Assembly: GCA_039030125.1 (NCBI GenBank)
Contig: JBCCEV010000071.1
Location: forward strand, 1-20,769
Reading direction: 5' to 3'
DNA length: 20,769 bases
Origin: JBCCEV01 sp039030125
Lineage (GTDB): Bacteria > Pseudomonadota > Gammaproteobacteria > Ga0077536
In this document: positions 1 through 7,216 of the stretch, piece after piece
Layout of the letters: every line of letters begins with the position of its first letter
Numbering within the stretch: the stretch's first letter is position 1
Translations under genes and position numbers: made by a program
Notes under the pieces: generated by a model
Databases searched by the model: none
The model's input: only the letters and a program-made list of their open reading frames with translations
Told to the model about the DNA's origin: nothing

Positions 1-1608
1 CCGGCCGTCCACGAACCGCTCGATGGGATTGATGTCACCGATGACTCGTTGTTTATCGCGCTCGTTGCCGAATTCGCCGCCCAGCGTAATCAACTAGAGA
101 CCACGGTTGCCAATTACCTTGCGCTCGCCGAGCGCCATCGTGATTTGAAAATTGCCAAGCGCGCGACGCGCGTCGCAATGTTTGCGCGCGATGACGAAGC
201 AGCGTTTCGTGCGGCCAAAATCTGGGTCGATTTGGAACCTCAAAATCAACAGGCGCGCCAAGCGCTTGCTGCCATGTATTTGCGCAGCGGCGACAGCGAG
301 GGCGCGCTCGCTGAAATCGAACACATCGTTGCCGATACCGATGATGTCGATGAAACACTGAGTTTGGTGATCAGTCTCCTGGGCCGACCCGAAGACCTTC
401 ATGCCGCTCTCGAAGTCATGACTTATCTGGTTGACCGTCACACCGATAACCGCGACGTGCTGGTGGCCTACGCGCTACTTGCGATCCGGGCGGAACGTTT
501 AACCATTGCAGAAGACGCGATGAATCGGATCATGGCGGGCGGCGAACTGAACGCAAACATGGCGCTTGCGTACGTGACTGCGCTGCAAAAGCAAAATCGC
601 CGCGAAGATGCGCTGCAGTGGTTAGAAAAAGCCCTTGATATCAATCCGGAGCAGCCAGGGATCCGGTTGATTTACGCAAGATTGCTCGCACAGGTGGGTC
701 GTTTCGAAGAAGCCCGTCTTGAATTCATGCTGCTCGCTAAAGACGATCCGGACAATACTGACGTGTTGTTCGCGCTGGGTCTGTTGAACATGCAGGCGAA
801 CCGAGCTCCGGACGCACGCACTAATTTCGAGCGCTTACTTGATTTGGAAATACGAACCGACGAGGCCAATTTTTATCTTGGACAACTTGCCGAGATCGAC
901 GAGCGCGAAGAAGACGCGCTCGCTTATTATCGGCGAACCAACGGCGGCAACAATTACCTAGGCGCGCAATTGCGGGTCGCTTGGATACTGGCCAGGCAAG
1001 GCAACATTGCAGCGGCGCGTGGACATCTAAATCGCGTACGCACGGATTCCGAGGAACAGGAAATCGCTTTGGTTCGGGCTGAAGGCGAGATACTCACCGA
1101 TCATGATCAGCTTCAACAGGCAATGGCGGTTTATAACGAAGCGCTTGGTAAATACCAAGACGTTGATTTGCTCTACAACCGCGCCATGCTCGCCGAGAGA
1201 CTGGGCGATCTCGACAAGCTTGAGCAAGATTTACGCAAGATCTTGGAAATTGATAGCGACAATGCCCAGGCACTTAACGCCCTGGGATACACCTTGGCCG
1301 ACCGCACCGACCGTTTCGAAGAGGCGCTGTCGTTGATTGAACGTGCGCTTAAGTTGAGCCCGACAGACTTCTACATTCTCGATTCCATGGGCTGGGTGCT
1401 CTATCGCCTAGGGCGACTGGATGAAGCCCGAGAGTTTTTACGCCAAGCATTGGCGTTGCGTAATGATCCTGAAGTTGCGGCCCACCTGGGCGAGGTTCTC
1501 TGGGTCCTTGGTGAACACGCCTCCGCTCGTGAGGTATGGGACAGCGCGTTGCGGGAAACGCCAGGCGCCGAGCAAGTTCTCGATGCCATGCAGCGGTTAG
1601 CGCCATAG
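1..1608 (+). CDS. TPR-repeat protein upstream of lolB, 5' end missing
   Basis: The reading frame is open from the first base, so the N-terminus lies outside the window; about 535 residues are present, ending at a TAG directly before lolB. The protein is built of helical tetratricopeptide repeats. The clearest units are near the C-terminus, with A-L-N-A-L-G-Y-T-L-A and D-S-M-G-W-V-L-Y-R-L-G-type helices and the P-spacings typical of TPRs. It contains no enzymatic motif. A large TPR protein encoded just before lolB is common in gammaproteobacteria such as Pseudomonas; a signal peptide and an envelope scaffold role are likely but cannot be seen here. The stop codon abuts the lolB start with no gap, so the two are almost certainly co-transcribed and perhaps translationally coupled. 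The molecular partner is unknown. Confidence 0.9.
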   Translation, partial: PAVHEPLDGIDVTDDSLFIALVAEFAAQRNQLETTVANYLALAERHRDLKIAKRATRVAMFARDDEAAFRAAKIWVDLEPQNQQARQALAAMYLRSGDSEGALAEIEHIVADTDDVDETLSLVISLLGRPEDLHAALEVMTYLVDRHTDNRDVLVAYALLAIRAERLTIAEDAMNRIMAGGELNANMALAYVTALQKQNRREDALQWLEKALDINPEQPGIRLIYARLLAQVGRFEEARLEFMLLAKDDPDNTDVLFALGLLNMQANRAPDARTNFERLLDLEIRTDEANFYLGQLAEIDEREEDALAYYRRTNGGNNYLGAQLRVAWILARQGNIAAARGHLNRVRTDSEEQEIALVRAEGEILTDHDQLQQAMAVYNEALGKYQDVDLLYNRAMLAERLGDLDKLEQDLRKILEIDSDNAQALNALGYTLADRTDRFEEALSLIERALKLSPTDFYILDSMGWVLYRLGRLDEAREFLRQALALRNDPEVAAHLGEVLWVLGEHASAREVWDSALRETPGAEQVLDAMQRLAP

Positions 1609-2187
1609 GTGTTATTACGCTTCCTTGTCATCTTTTTTATGGCGACACTCGCGGCCTGCGCCGATTTCAAGACTCAGAAAGGGACCGCCCCGACACCGCG
1701 AGCAGCGCTGGAGAGCATTTCGCACTGGGGGCTGTCGGGGAAGCTTGGGGTCCGGCACGAAGCAGAAGGATTTTCGGCGACCCTTGAGTGGCAGCAGAAC
1801 AGTGACGCCTACCAAATTGATCTCGCCGGGCCGTTTCGCGCCGGGGGAGTTAAGTTGCGCGGTGATCGCTCGGGGGTCGAGCTCGCAACGCAAACACAGA
1901 CGCTGTTCGCCTCAAATCCAGTGCAATTGATGCAACAGGAACTCGGTTGGGCTCTTCCAGTGGACGGGGCTGGTTATTGGGTGCGAGGCCTTGCGCGCCC
2001 TGGCGCCCCGGTTAGCGAGAGCGAACGTGATGCCACGGGCATGTTAACCGCGATGCATCAGGATGGATGGCACATTGAAATCCTCGGATGGGTTACGCAT
2101 CAGGGTTATGAATTGCCGTCGCGGCTCAAGTTTTCAAATGGCGAGACCGTTGTGAAGCTCGTGGTTCGTCAATGGCGCCTCTTGTGA
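1609..2187 (+). CDS. lolB: Outer-membrane lipoprotein receptor LolB
   Basis: LolB accepts lipoproteins from periplasmic LolA and inserts them into the outer membrane; it is itself a lipoprotein. The 192-residue product begins with a short hydrophobic signal and a lipobox L-A-A-C, placing the lipidated cysteine at residue 17. The mature part has LolB traits: W-G-L-S-G-K-L near residue 43, a W-Q-Q strand, a Y-W-V-R-G-L segment where other LolBs have W-I-L-G-L, and a C-terminal beta strand ending in R-Q-W. The start is a GTG lying immediately after the TPR gene stop. E. coli LolB is 207 residues, so the length fits. The 3' end overlaps ispE by 16 bases, or by 4 if ispE begins at the GTG at 2184. 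The residue after the lipid-modified Cys is Ala, which allows outer-membrane sorting. Confidence 0.93.
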   Translation: MLLRFLVIFFMATLAACADFKTQKGTAPTPRAALESISHWGLSGKLGVRHEAEGFSATLEWQQNSDAYQIDLAGPFRAGGVKLRGDRSGVELATQTQTLFASNPVQLMQQELGWALPVDGAGYWVRGLARPGAPVSESERDATGMLTAMHQDGWHIEILGWVTHQGYELPSRLKFSNGETVVKLVVRQWRLL

Positions 2188-3050
2188 TCCGTGAAAGTTG
2201 GCCGGCGCCTGCGAAGATCAACCGTTTTCTGCATGTAAACGGCCGCCGGCAAGACGGCTACCATCTGCTGCAAACGCTCTTTCAGTTCGTCACGTTAAGT
2301 GATGAGATCGTGTTCGATTTTGAGGCGCAACAGGGGATCTCGCTGGTGCGAGCGCTTGGTGATGTTCCGGAATCTGAGCATCTTTGCATTGTTGCCGCGC
2401 GTGCCCTCGCCGAGCACGCAGGAACCTCGTTAGATGTCGCGATTGATGTCACTAAACGGATACCGATGGGCGGCGGGTTGGGCGGCGGCAGTTCCGATGC
2501 GGCGACGACACTGGTGGCACTCAATGCCCTTTGTGAACTTGGCGCGAGCGTCGAAGAACTGGCCGAGATTGGACTACAGCTCGGCGCCGATGTTCCGGTT
2601 TTTGTGCACGGTGTTGGTGCCTTTGCCGAAGGTGTTGGGGAGCGGCTTACGCCGTATTCAGCTAACGAGTCAGCGGCTTTGCTGGTCGAGCCAAATTGCC
2701 ATGTCGACACGGCAGAAGTCTTTCGCGCGAGCGATTTGACACGGCATACAGCGGCATTGACAATGCATCGCCTCGCGCTGGCCGAATGCCGAAACGACTG
2801 TGAACCGGTGACCCGCCGGCTGCATCCGGCGGTTAGCGAAGCACTCGATTGGTTGGGACAGTTCGCTCAGACGCGAATGAGTGGAACGGGTGGTTGTGTG
2901 TTCGCGCTATTCAATACATTGATGGACGCTGAGCGCGTCGCGGAGCAAATCCCTAATGGCTGGCGCGGCTATCCCGTGATGGTTCTTAATCGCTCGCCAC
3001 TGTTGGACCGGCTCGCGGTGCAGCGAGAGGTTAAGCACAAAGACAGATGA
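2172..3050 (+). CDS. ispE: 4-diphosphocytidyl-2-C-methyl-D-erythritol kinase
   Basis: IspE phosphorylates the 2-hydroxyl of CDP-methylerythritol in the MEP pathway to isopentenyl diphosphate. The 292 residues carry the family signature: P-A-P-A-K-I-N with catalytic Lys15, D-G-Y-H shortly after, the glycine-rich GHMP-kinase ATP loop at residues 98-111 (P-M-G-G-G-L-G-G-G-S-S-D-A-A), and L-G-A-D-V-P-V-F with catalytic Asp140. A C-terminal M-S-G-T-G-G segment is the third GHMP motif. The ATG at 2172 overlaps lolB by 16 bases; a GTG at 2184 in the same frame would give a GTGA overlap with the lolB stop and is a credible alternative. Neither start has a clear Shine-Dalgarno sequence, so coupling to lolB is likely. 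tRNA-Gln starts 5 bases after the stop. Confidence 0.96.
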   Translation: MAPLVIRESWPAPAKINRFLHVNGRRQDGYHLLQTLFQFVTLSDEIVFDFEAQQGISLVRALGDVPESEHLCIVAARALAEHAGTSLDVAIDVTKRIPMGGGLGGGSSDAATTLVALNALCELGASVEELAEIGLQLGADVPVFVHGVGAFAEGVGERLTPYSANESAALLVEPNCHVDTAEVFRASDLTRHTAALTMHRLALAECRNDCEPVTRRLHPAVSEALDWLGQFAQTRMSGTGGCVFALFNTLMDAERVAEQIPNGWRGYPVMVLNRSPLLDRLAVQREVKHKDR

Positions 3051-3055
3051 ACAAA

Positions 3056-3130
3056 TGGGGTGTCGCCAAGTGGTAAGGCACGGGGTTTTGATCCCCGCAT
3101 TCCCAGGTTCGAATCCTGGCACCCCAGCCA
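3056..3130 (+). tRNA. tRNA-Gln (anticodon TTG)
   Basis: The acceptor arms TGGGGTG (3056-3062) and CACCCCA (3120-3126) pair perfectly, followed by discriminator G and an encoded CCA. The anticodon stem CGGGG/CCCCG closes a TTTTGAT loop giving anticodon TTG, which reads CAA and CAG. The T arm is CCAGG-TTCGAAT-CCTGG. The D arm is short, as usual for tRNA-Gln. It sits 5 bases after the ispE stop, with prs downstream, the same place as in many gammaproteobacteria. It has no room for its own promoter after ispE unless that lies inside the ispE coding region, so it is probably cut from a longer transcript. Confidence 0.97.
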
Positions 3131-3136
3131 TTTACA

Positions 3137-3160
3137 TCACGTGCCGCGGGCCGCACGTGG
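3137..3160 (+). other. Hairpin with CACGTG arms between tRNA-Gln and prs
   Basis: CACGTGC (3138-3144) and GCACGTG (3153-3159) are perfect inverted repeats around an 8-base GC-rich loop; a T-G pair can extend the stem to 8 bp. It begins 7 bases after the tRNA CCA end. There is no run of T after it, so it is not a standard intrinsic terminator. It could be a processing or stabilising hairpin, a partial attenuator, or a dyad for a regulator. The structure is seen directly; its role is inference. Confidence 0.5.
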
Positions 3161-3188
3161 CGTCAGCTTAACAGGGGAAGGCTACCCG

Positions 3189-3209
3189 ATGGTGGTGCGA
3201 GGATGCTGA
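3189..3209 (+). CDS. Possible six-codon leader ORF overlapping prs start
   Basis: An ATG at 3189 stands 7 bases after AAGG (3178-3181, inside AGGGGAAGG) and encodes M-V-V-R-G-C before TGA at 3207-3209. The prs ATG at 3203 lies inside this ORF, four bases before its stop, in a different frame. The ORF has the well-spaced ribosome site that prs lacks, which suggests translational coupling by re-initiation. It may equally be chance, as six-codon ORFs are common; no homologue can be judged from six residues. Confidence 0.3.
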   Translation: MVVRGC

Positions 3210-4156
3210 CCGAATCGACGATGATTTTCACCGGCAACGCGAACCGTGCACTGGCTCGCGCAATCGCCAACCACCTCAACATGCCGCTTGGCAAGACCAC
3301 TGTTGGCTGTTTTAGTGACGGAGAGATCATGGTCGAGATCTCGGAGAATGTTCGGGGCCGTCCGGTTTACGTCATTCAGTCGATTTGCGCGCCGACCAAT
3401 GACAACTTCATGGAACTGATGATCCTCATCGACGCATTGCGCCGTGCTTCGGCGGCCAGCATTACCGCTGTGGTCCCCTACCTCGGTTACGCGCGTCAGG
3501 ATCGACGCCCGCGTTCTGCGCGGGTTCCGATCACCGCGAAGGTGATCGCCAACATGCTGACCAGTGTTGGCACTGACCGCGTCCTCACGATTGATTTGCA
3601 TGCTGAGCAGATTCAGGGATTTTTTGACATCCCAATGGACAACGTCTACGCCTCACCGGTGCTGTTGGGCGATATCTGGAAGCACGATTACGAGAACATC
3701 ATGGTGGTTTCACCTGATGTTGGCGGCGTTGTTCGCGCGAGGGCTATCGCCCGGCGCCTGGAGAATGCCGATTTAGCCATTATTGACAAGCGGCGTCCGC
3801 GTGCCAACGAAACCCAGGTCATGAATATTATCGGCGACGTCTCAAACCGGACCTGCGTGATGGTCGACGATATGGTTGATACCGCCGGCACCCTGTGCCG
3901 CGCTGCCGAGGCTTTGAAAGACAATGGGGCTGCGCGGGTCGTCGCCTATTGCACTCACCCCGTGCTCTCCGGAGCCGCAATTGATAATATAGTCGGTTCG
4001 GAGCTCGACGAGCTTGTAGTCACCGACACAATCCCGCTCTCCCCAGCCGCTAGCGAATGCCCACGCGTTCGCCAGCTATCTGTTGCGGGTTTGCTCGGCG
4101 AATGCATAAACCGCATCGATGGTGGGCTGTCGCTCAGTTCGATGTTTGTCGATTAA
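3203..4156 (+). CDS. prs: Ribose-phosphate pyrophosphokinase (PRPP synthetase)
   Basis: Prs makes 5-phosphoribosyl-1-pyrophosphate from ribose 5-phosphate and ATP, feeding purine, pyrimidine, histidine, tryptophan and NAD synthesis. The 317-residue product matches class I enzymes of about 315 residues: M-I-F-T-G-N-A-N near the start, F-S-D-G-E-I, the flexible ATP-binding loop G-Y-A-R-Q-D-R-R, D-L-H-A-E-Q-I with His133, and the PRPP-binding loop V-D-D-M-V-D-T-A-G-T at 221-230. The chosen ATG gives the usual N-terminal length, but GAGG directly abuts it with no spacing. The better ribosome site serves a six-codon ORF that overlaps this start. An ATG at 3221 would also keep the F-T-G-N core. rplY follows after 66 bases. 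Confidence 0.97.
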   Translation: MLTESTMIFTGNANRALARAIANHLNMPLGKTTVGCFSDGEIMVEISENVRGRPVYVIQSICAPTNDNFMELMILIDALRRASAASITAVVPYLGYARQDRRPRSARVPITAKVIANMLTSVGTDRVLTIDLHAEQIQGFFDIPMDNVYASPVLLGDIWKHDYENIMVVSPDVGGVVRARAIARRLENADLAIIDKRRPRANETQVMNIIGDVSNRTCVMVDDMVDTAGTLCRAAEALKDNGAARVVAYCTHPVLSGAAIDNIVGSELDELVVTDTIPLSPAASECPRVRQLSVAGLLGECINRIDGGLSLSSMFVD

Positions 4157-4222
4157 AGCTTCTGCAAATCGTCGCCCTGGTCGCGGGGCGGTGGAACTCA
4201 GTTTTTCTAGGAGCAGACTTAA

Positions 4223-4885
4223 GTGGAACAGTTCGAAATTAGCGCGAGTAAGCGCTCAGATGCGGGGAAGGGTGCGAGCCGCCGCCTGCGTCGCGCCGGC
4301 GTGGTTCCGGCGATTGTGTACGGTGCCGGTGACGAACCCGAGCCCATTCAGCTCGACCAAAACGACGTTTTACGACATATCGAGCATGAAGCTTTTTATT
4401 CCCACATTCTCACGCTGACAGTCGATAACGTGGCGCAAAAAGTAGTGCTCAAGGATATGCAGCGCCATGCGCATAAGCCCATTGTGATGCACATGGATTT
4501 TCTTCGCATCGACGAAGCCCATGAATTGAACATGCGAATTCCGCTGCACTTCCTCAACGAAGATACCTGCATTGGCGTGAAGCAGCAGGGCGGCGTGGTT
4601 TCGCACCTGATGTCGGACATTGAGATCACCTGCCTGCCAAAAGATCTGCCTGAATATCTGGAGATTGATCTGGCGGACCTAGAGGTTGGAAGCACCTTTC
4701 ATATCGGTGAGATTGAACCCCCTGAAGGTGTGCAACTGACGGCCTTGATGCACGGCGGTGATCCGCAGCTTCCAGTGGTGGCGGTGCAGACCGCCCGGAT
4801 CGAAGTCGAGGAAGAACCTGAGCAGCTTGAAGCCGGGGAAGCGCCTGAGGCGTCCGCCGAGGACGCTGGCGAGAGCGAAGACTAA
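4223..4885 (+). CDS. rplY: 50S ribosomal protein L25, long (TL5/Ctc) form
   Basis: L25 binds 5S rRNA in the large ribosomal subunit. The 220-residue protein is the long bacterial form, not the 94-residue E. coli type. Residues 1 to about 95 are the 5S-binding beta barrel, with G-K-G-A-S-R-R-L-R-R-A-G and V-P-A-I-V-Y-G, and later M-H-M-D-F-L-R-I-D. Residues from about 100 to 190 form the TL5-type second domain, with Q-Q-G-G-V-V, C-L-P-K-D-L-P-E and G-S-T-F-H-I-G-E-I. The tail of about 30 residues is very rich in Glu and Asp, as in other long forms. The start is GTG, set by AGGAG at 4209-4213, nine bases upstream and one of the best ribosome sites in the window. Its place between prs and pth is the usual one. 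Confidence 0.96.
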   Translation: MEQFEISASKRSDAGKGASRRLRRAGVVPAIVYGAGDEPEPIQLDQNDVLRHIEHEAFYSHILTLTVDNVAQKVVLKDMQRHAHKPIVMHMDFLRIDEAHELNMRIPLHFLNEDTCIGVKQQGGVVSHLMSDIEITCLPKDLPEYLEIDLADLEVGSTFHIGEIEPPEGVQLTALMHGGDPQLPVVAVQTARIEVEEEPEQLEAGEAPEASAEDAGESED

Positions 4886-4909
4886 CGCGAGTTATGGCGC
4901 GCGTGCGCT

Positions 4910-5488
4910 ATGAGTGGGCTGCGGGTCATCGTCGGGTTGGGAAACCCCGGCACTAAGCACGCCGCCGATCGCCACAACGCGGGCTTTTGGCTTGTCGACC
5001 GCTTGGCCGAACAATGGGGAGCGACGCTGCGTGAAGAGCGTCGCTTCAAAGCTGAAGTGGGTCGCACGGGCGACGACATCTGGTTGGTTAAACCGCTCAC
5101 GTACATGAACGCCAGCGGCGACGCCCTCCAGGCTTTCACGAGTTTCTATAAATTTAGCGCGGCCACCGTATTGGTTGCCCACGATGAGCTCGATTTAAGC
5201 CCGGGGGTGATCCGTTTGAAGCAGGGCGGCGGCCACGGCGGCCATAATGGCCTGCGCGACATCGTAGCGAAACTCGGCGCTGATTTTGCGCGATTGCGGA
5301 TCGGTATCGGGCACCCCGGTGAAGCCGCGTTGGTCACCGGATACGTCTTGAAAACGCCGCCCGCGCAAGAGCGCTCGTTAATCGACGAGGCTATCGGTAG
5401 CGCGTTAAAACAGGCCAACGACATTGCGGCCGGTGATCTACAGCGCGTAATGAATACATTAAACAAGAAGCACAAGGTGCAAGGTTAG
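4910..5488 (+). CDS. pth: Peptidyl-tRNA hydrolase
   Basis: Pth cleaves peptidyl-tRNA that has dropped off ribosomes, recycling tRNA. The 192 residues match the bacterial enzyme (about 194). Active-site residues are visible: Asn12 in G-L-G-N-P-G, catalytic His22 in R-H-N-A-G-F, Asn67 in T-Y-M-N-A-S-G, Asp92 in A-H-D-E-L-D, and Asn113 in G-G-H-G-G-H-N-G. The ATG lies 24 bases after rplY and has no visible Shine-Dalgarno sequence; no better in-frame start exists nearby. The stop is two bases before the ychF ATG. Pairing with rplY and ychF is conserved and fits a translation-related operon. Confidence 0.97.
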   Translation: MSGLRVIVGLGNPGTKHAADRHNAGFWLVDRLAEQWGATLREERRFKAEVGRTGDDIWLVKPLTYMNASGDALQAFTSFYKFSAATVLVAHDELDLSPGVIRLKQGGGHGGHNGLRDIVAKLGADFARLRIGIGHPGEAALVTGYVLKTPPAQERSLIDEAIGSALKQANDIAAGDLQRVMNTLNKKHKVQG

Positions 5489-5490
5489 CC

Positions 5491-6594
5491 ATGGGATTTA
5501 AATGCGGAATCGTTGGTTTGCCGAACGTCGGGAAGTCCTCATTGTTCAATGCCTTGACCAACTCGGCGATCGCCGCTGAAAACTATCCGTTCTGCACCAT
5601 AGAGCCGAATATTGGACGCGTTGCCGTTCCTGACGATCGCCTGCAACGCATCGCGGATATCGTTCAACCCGCCGAAGTCATTCCCGCCGCAATGGAATTC
5701 GTTGACATTGCCGGATTGGTCGCGGGCGCCTCCGAGGGCGAAGGCCTCGGCAATCAGTTCCTCGGCCATATTCGTGAGACTAGCGCGATAGCGCACGTCG
5801 TTCGCTGTTTTGAAGATGACAATGTCGTGCATGTTTCAGGTCAAGTCTCACCGCTCTCGGATGTCGAGGTGATCGATACGGAGTTAGCACTCGCCGATTT
5901 AGATAGTCTTAGCCGGGCGGCTGAGCGCGCGCAGAAAACCGCGAAAGCGGGTGATAAAGAGGCGCGTGAACGGCTGGAAATCGTGACGGCGGTCGCCGAT
6001 GCCCTGAGCAACGGTACGGCGGTGCGCAACCAGATTCTGGAAGAGCCGGCCAGCGCGGTTATTCAGGAACTCAACCTGTTAACCGCGAAGCCAGTGCTTT
6101 ACGTGGCCAACGTCGCCGAAAATGAAGCCCAGGGCGAGAGCGAGAACAATGCGCTCTCCGCGCAGCTCCTTGAATACGCCGGTAGCCAAGGCGCGCAATG
6201 TGTCGTGATAAGCGCGGCGCTAGAGGCGGAGATCGCGATCTTGAGCAATGAGGAACAAGACGAGTTTCTCGAGGCCTTGGGCTTAGACGAGCCGGGCCTG
6301 CACCGCTTTATCCGCGCGGGCTACCAATTACTGGGTCTCCAGAATTACTTCACCGCAGGACCCAAAGAGTGTCGTGCTTGGACCATTGTTAAAGGCGTCA
6401 CCGCGCCGGCGGCAGCAGGCGTTATCCACACGGATTTCGAACGAGGGTTCATCCGCGCCGAGGTGATCGCGTACGACGATTTTCTAAGCTGCGAGGGAGA
6501 AACGGGTGCTCGCGAGGCGGGCAAGCTGCGGGTTGAAGGAAAAGAATATGTCATGGACGACGGGGACGTGGTCCATTTTCGATTTAACGTTTGA
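5491..6594 (+). CDS. ychF: Redox-responsive ATPase YchF/EngD (Obg-family fold)
   Basis: YchF is an Obg-family P-loop protein that prefers ATP, binds ribosomes and modulates stress responses. The 367 residues contain the G1 loop G-L-P-N-V-G-K-S-S (9-17), the G3 motif D-I-A-G-L at 72, and a G4 variant N-V-A-E at 207-210 instead of N-K-x-D, the change that shifts specificity from GTP to ATP. The coiled-coil helical insertion lies around 125-200, and the C-terminal TGS domain includes N-Y-F-T-A-G and a final D-G-D-V-V-H-F-R-F. The start is an ATG two bases after the pth stop, with AAGG about 11 bases upstream within pth codons. It is the last gene of the block; the 6S RNA converges on it about 40 bases downstream. 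Confidence 0.97.
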   Translation: MGFKCGIVGLPNVGKSSLFNALTNSAIAAENYPFCTIEPNIGRVAVPDDRLQRIADIVQPAEVIPAAMEFVDIAGLVAGASEGEGLGNQFLGHIRETSAIAHVVRCFEDDNVVHVSGQVSPLSDVEVIDTELALADLDSLSRAAERAQKTAKAGDKEARERLEIVTAVADALSNGTAVRNQILEEPASAVIQELNLLTAKPVLYVANVAENEAQGESENNALSAQLLEYAGSQGAQCVVISAALEAEIAILSNEEQDEFLEALGLDEPGLHRFIRAGYQLLGLQNYFTAGPKECRAWTIVKGVTAPAAAGVIHTDFERGFIRAEVIAYDDFLSCEGETGAREAGKLRVEGKEYVMDDGDVVHFRFNV

Positions 6595-6633
6595 TTCGTC
6601 TTTAGGGCTTTCGAAGCTTAAGGTTCAAAAGCG

Positions 6634-6815
6634 GCGTTCTCCACAGTGCCGTAGGTGACCGTCATCTTGAACCAAAGGCTCAAGAGGGAACGTCTCAGGG
6701 CGAATCAGGCTTTCCGGACGAAGCGGACGGCACAACATCGCTGAAAGATCAGTTCCTGGTTATTTTCTTTAAGGCTCAAGGATTATCCGGTTATCTCCGT
6801 ACAAGGCAGAGAACG
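6634..6815 (-). ncRNA. ssrS: 6S RNA
   Basis: 6S RNA mimics an open promoter and holds sigma-70 RNA polymerase in stationary phase. Read on the minus strand, about 182 nt resemble E. coli 6S (184 nt). The 5' part is TTCTCTGCC, later CCTTGAGCC. The middle has a GTCCGCTTCGTCCGGAAAGCC stretch in two parts (GTCCG, CGTCCGGAAAGCC). The conserved 3' hairpin is TCTTGAGCC-TTT-GGTTCAAGA (6665-6685). The closing stem pairs TTCTC with GAGAA, TGCC with GGCA, GTA with TAC and ACC with GGT around small bulges. It starts about 62 nt after the zapA stop, the classical zapA-ssrS order. Exact ends are estimated from the E. coli pattern. No 5-formyltetrahydrofolate cyclo-ligase gene follows; ychF converges instead. 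Confidence 0.9.
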
Positions 6816-6827
6816 CCTGGTTCTGTA

Positions 6828-6833
6828 ATTCTA
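6828..6833 (-). promoter_or_regulatory. Candidate -10 element for 6S RNA
   Basis: On the minus strand TAGAAT lies 13-18 bases before the estimated 6S 5' end, so initiation at about 6821 would give a slightly longer precursor. The -35 region 17 bases upstream is poor (GATTTT), but an A/T-rich tract (6848-6866) follows zapA and could act as an UP element. This is a weak prediction. Confidence 0.3.
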
Positions 6834-6877
6834 AAACGGCGGCGCAACAAAAATCTTTAAAATATTCACTCGCGGCG

Positions 6878-7216
6878 CTATTCCGTGACCGGTTGCGCAC
6901 TTGACAGCGCAATTCCATCATCGTTATGCAACGTATCGGCAATTTTTTTGCTGATTCGGCTGATCCCCTCGCAGAGTTCTGTGACCGAACTTTGATTGTT
7001 GTTGCGAAAGGTGAGAAATTCGCTTGTGATGTTGAGCGCGGCCATGACGGCAATCCGCTCACTGCCGATGACTTTACCGCCATCACGTTGCTCGGCCATC
7101 TTCGCGTTGAGATATTCCACCGCCGCGAATAGCATCTCGCGTTCATCCTCTGGGCAACCAACGACGTATTCTTTATCAAAGATAGTGACAGTCATGGGTT
7201 TTACTTCATTGCTCAT
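6878..7216 (-). CDS. zapA: Cell division protein ZapA
   Basis: ZapA bundles FtsZ protofilaments and stabilises the division ring. The 112-residue product has an N-terminal beta region with V-T-I-F-D-K-E-Y and C-P-E-D-E-R, then L-N-A-K-M near residue 38, and a long C-terminal helix expected to form a dimeric coiled coil (S-E-F-L onward). A TTG at 7219 extends the frame by one codon, but the ATG at 7216 is preferred: GGAG stands eight bases upstream, and this ATG overlaps the upstream gene's stop in a TGATG junction. The upstream gene is another small coiled-coil division protein and 6S RNA follows, both conserved associations. E. coli ZapA is 109 residues. Confidence 0.93.
   Translation of the reverse strand: MSNEVKPMTVTIFDKEYVVGCPEDEREMLFAAVEYLNAKMAEQRDGGKVIGSERIAVMAALNITSEFLTFRNNNQSSVTELCEGISRISKKIADTLHNDDGIALSSAQPVTE

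Noticed and set aside
4893..4955. Twenty-codon ORF starting ATG between rplY and pth
   Set aside because: It overlaps pth out of frame, has no ribosome site and ends inside the pth active-site coding region; chance is the simpler explanation.
6769..7179. Minus-strand frame of 136 codons across zapA and the 6S RNA 5' end
   Set aside because: It overlaps zapA in another frame on the same strand and runs into the structured RNA; ZapA motifs are in the other frame.
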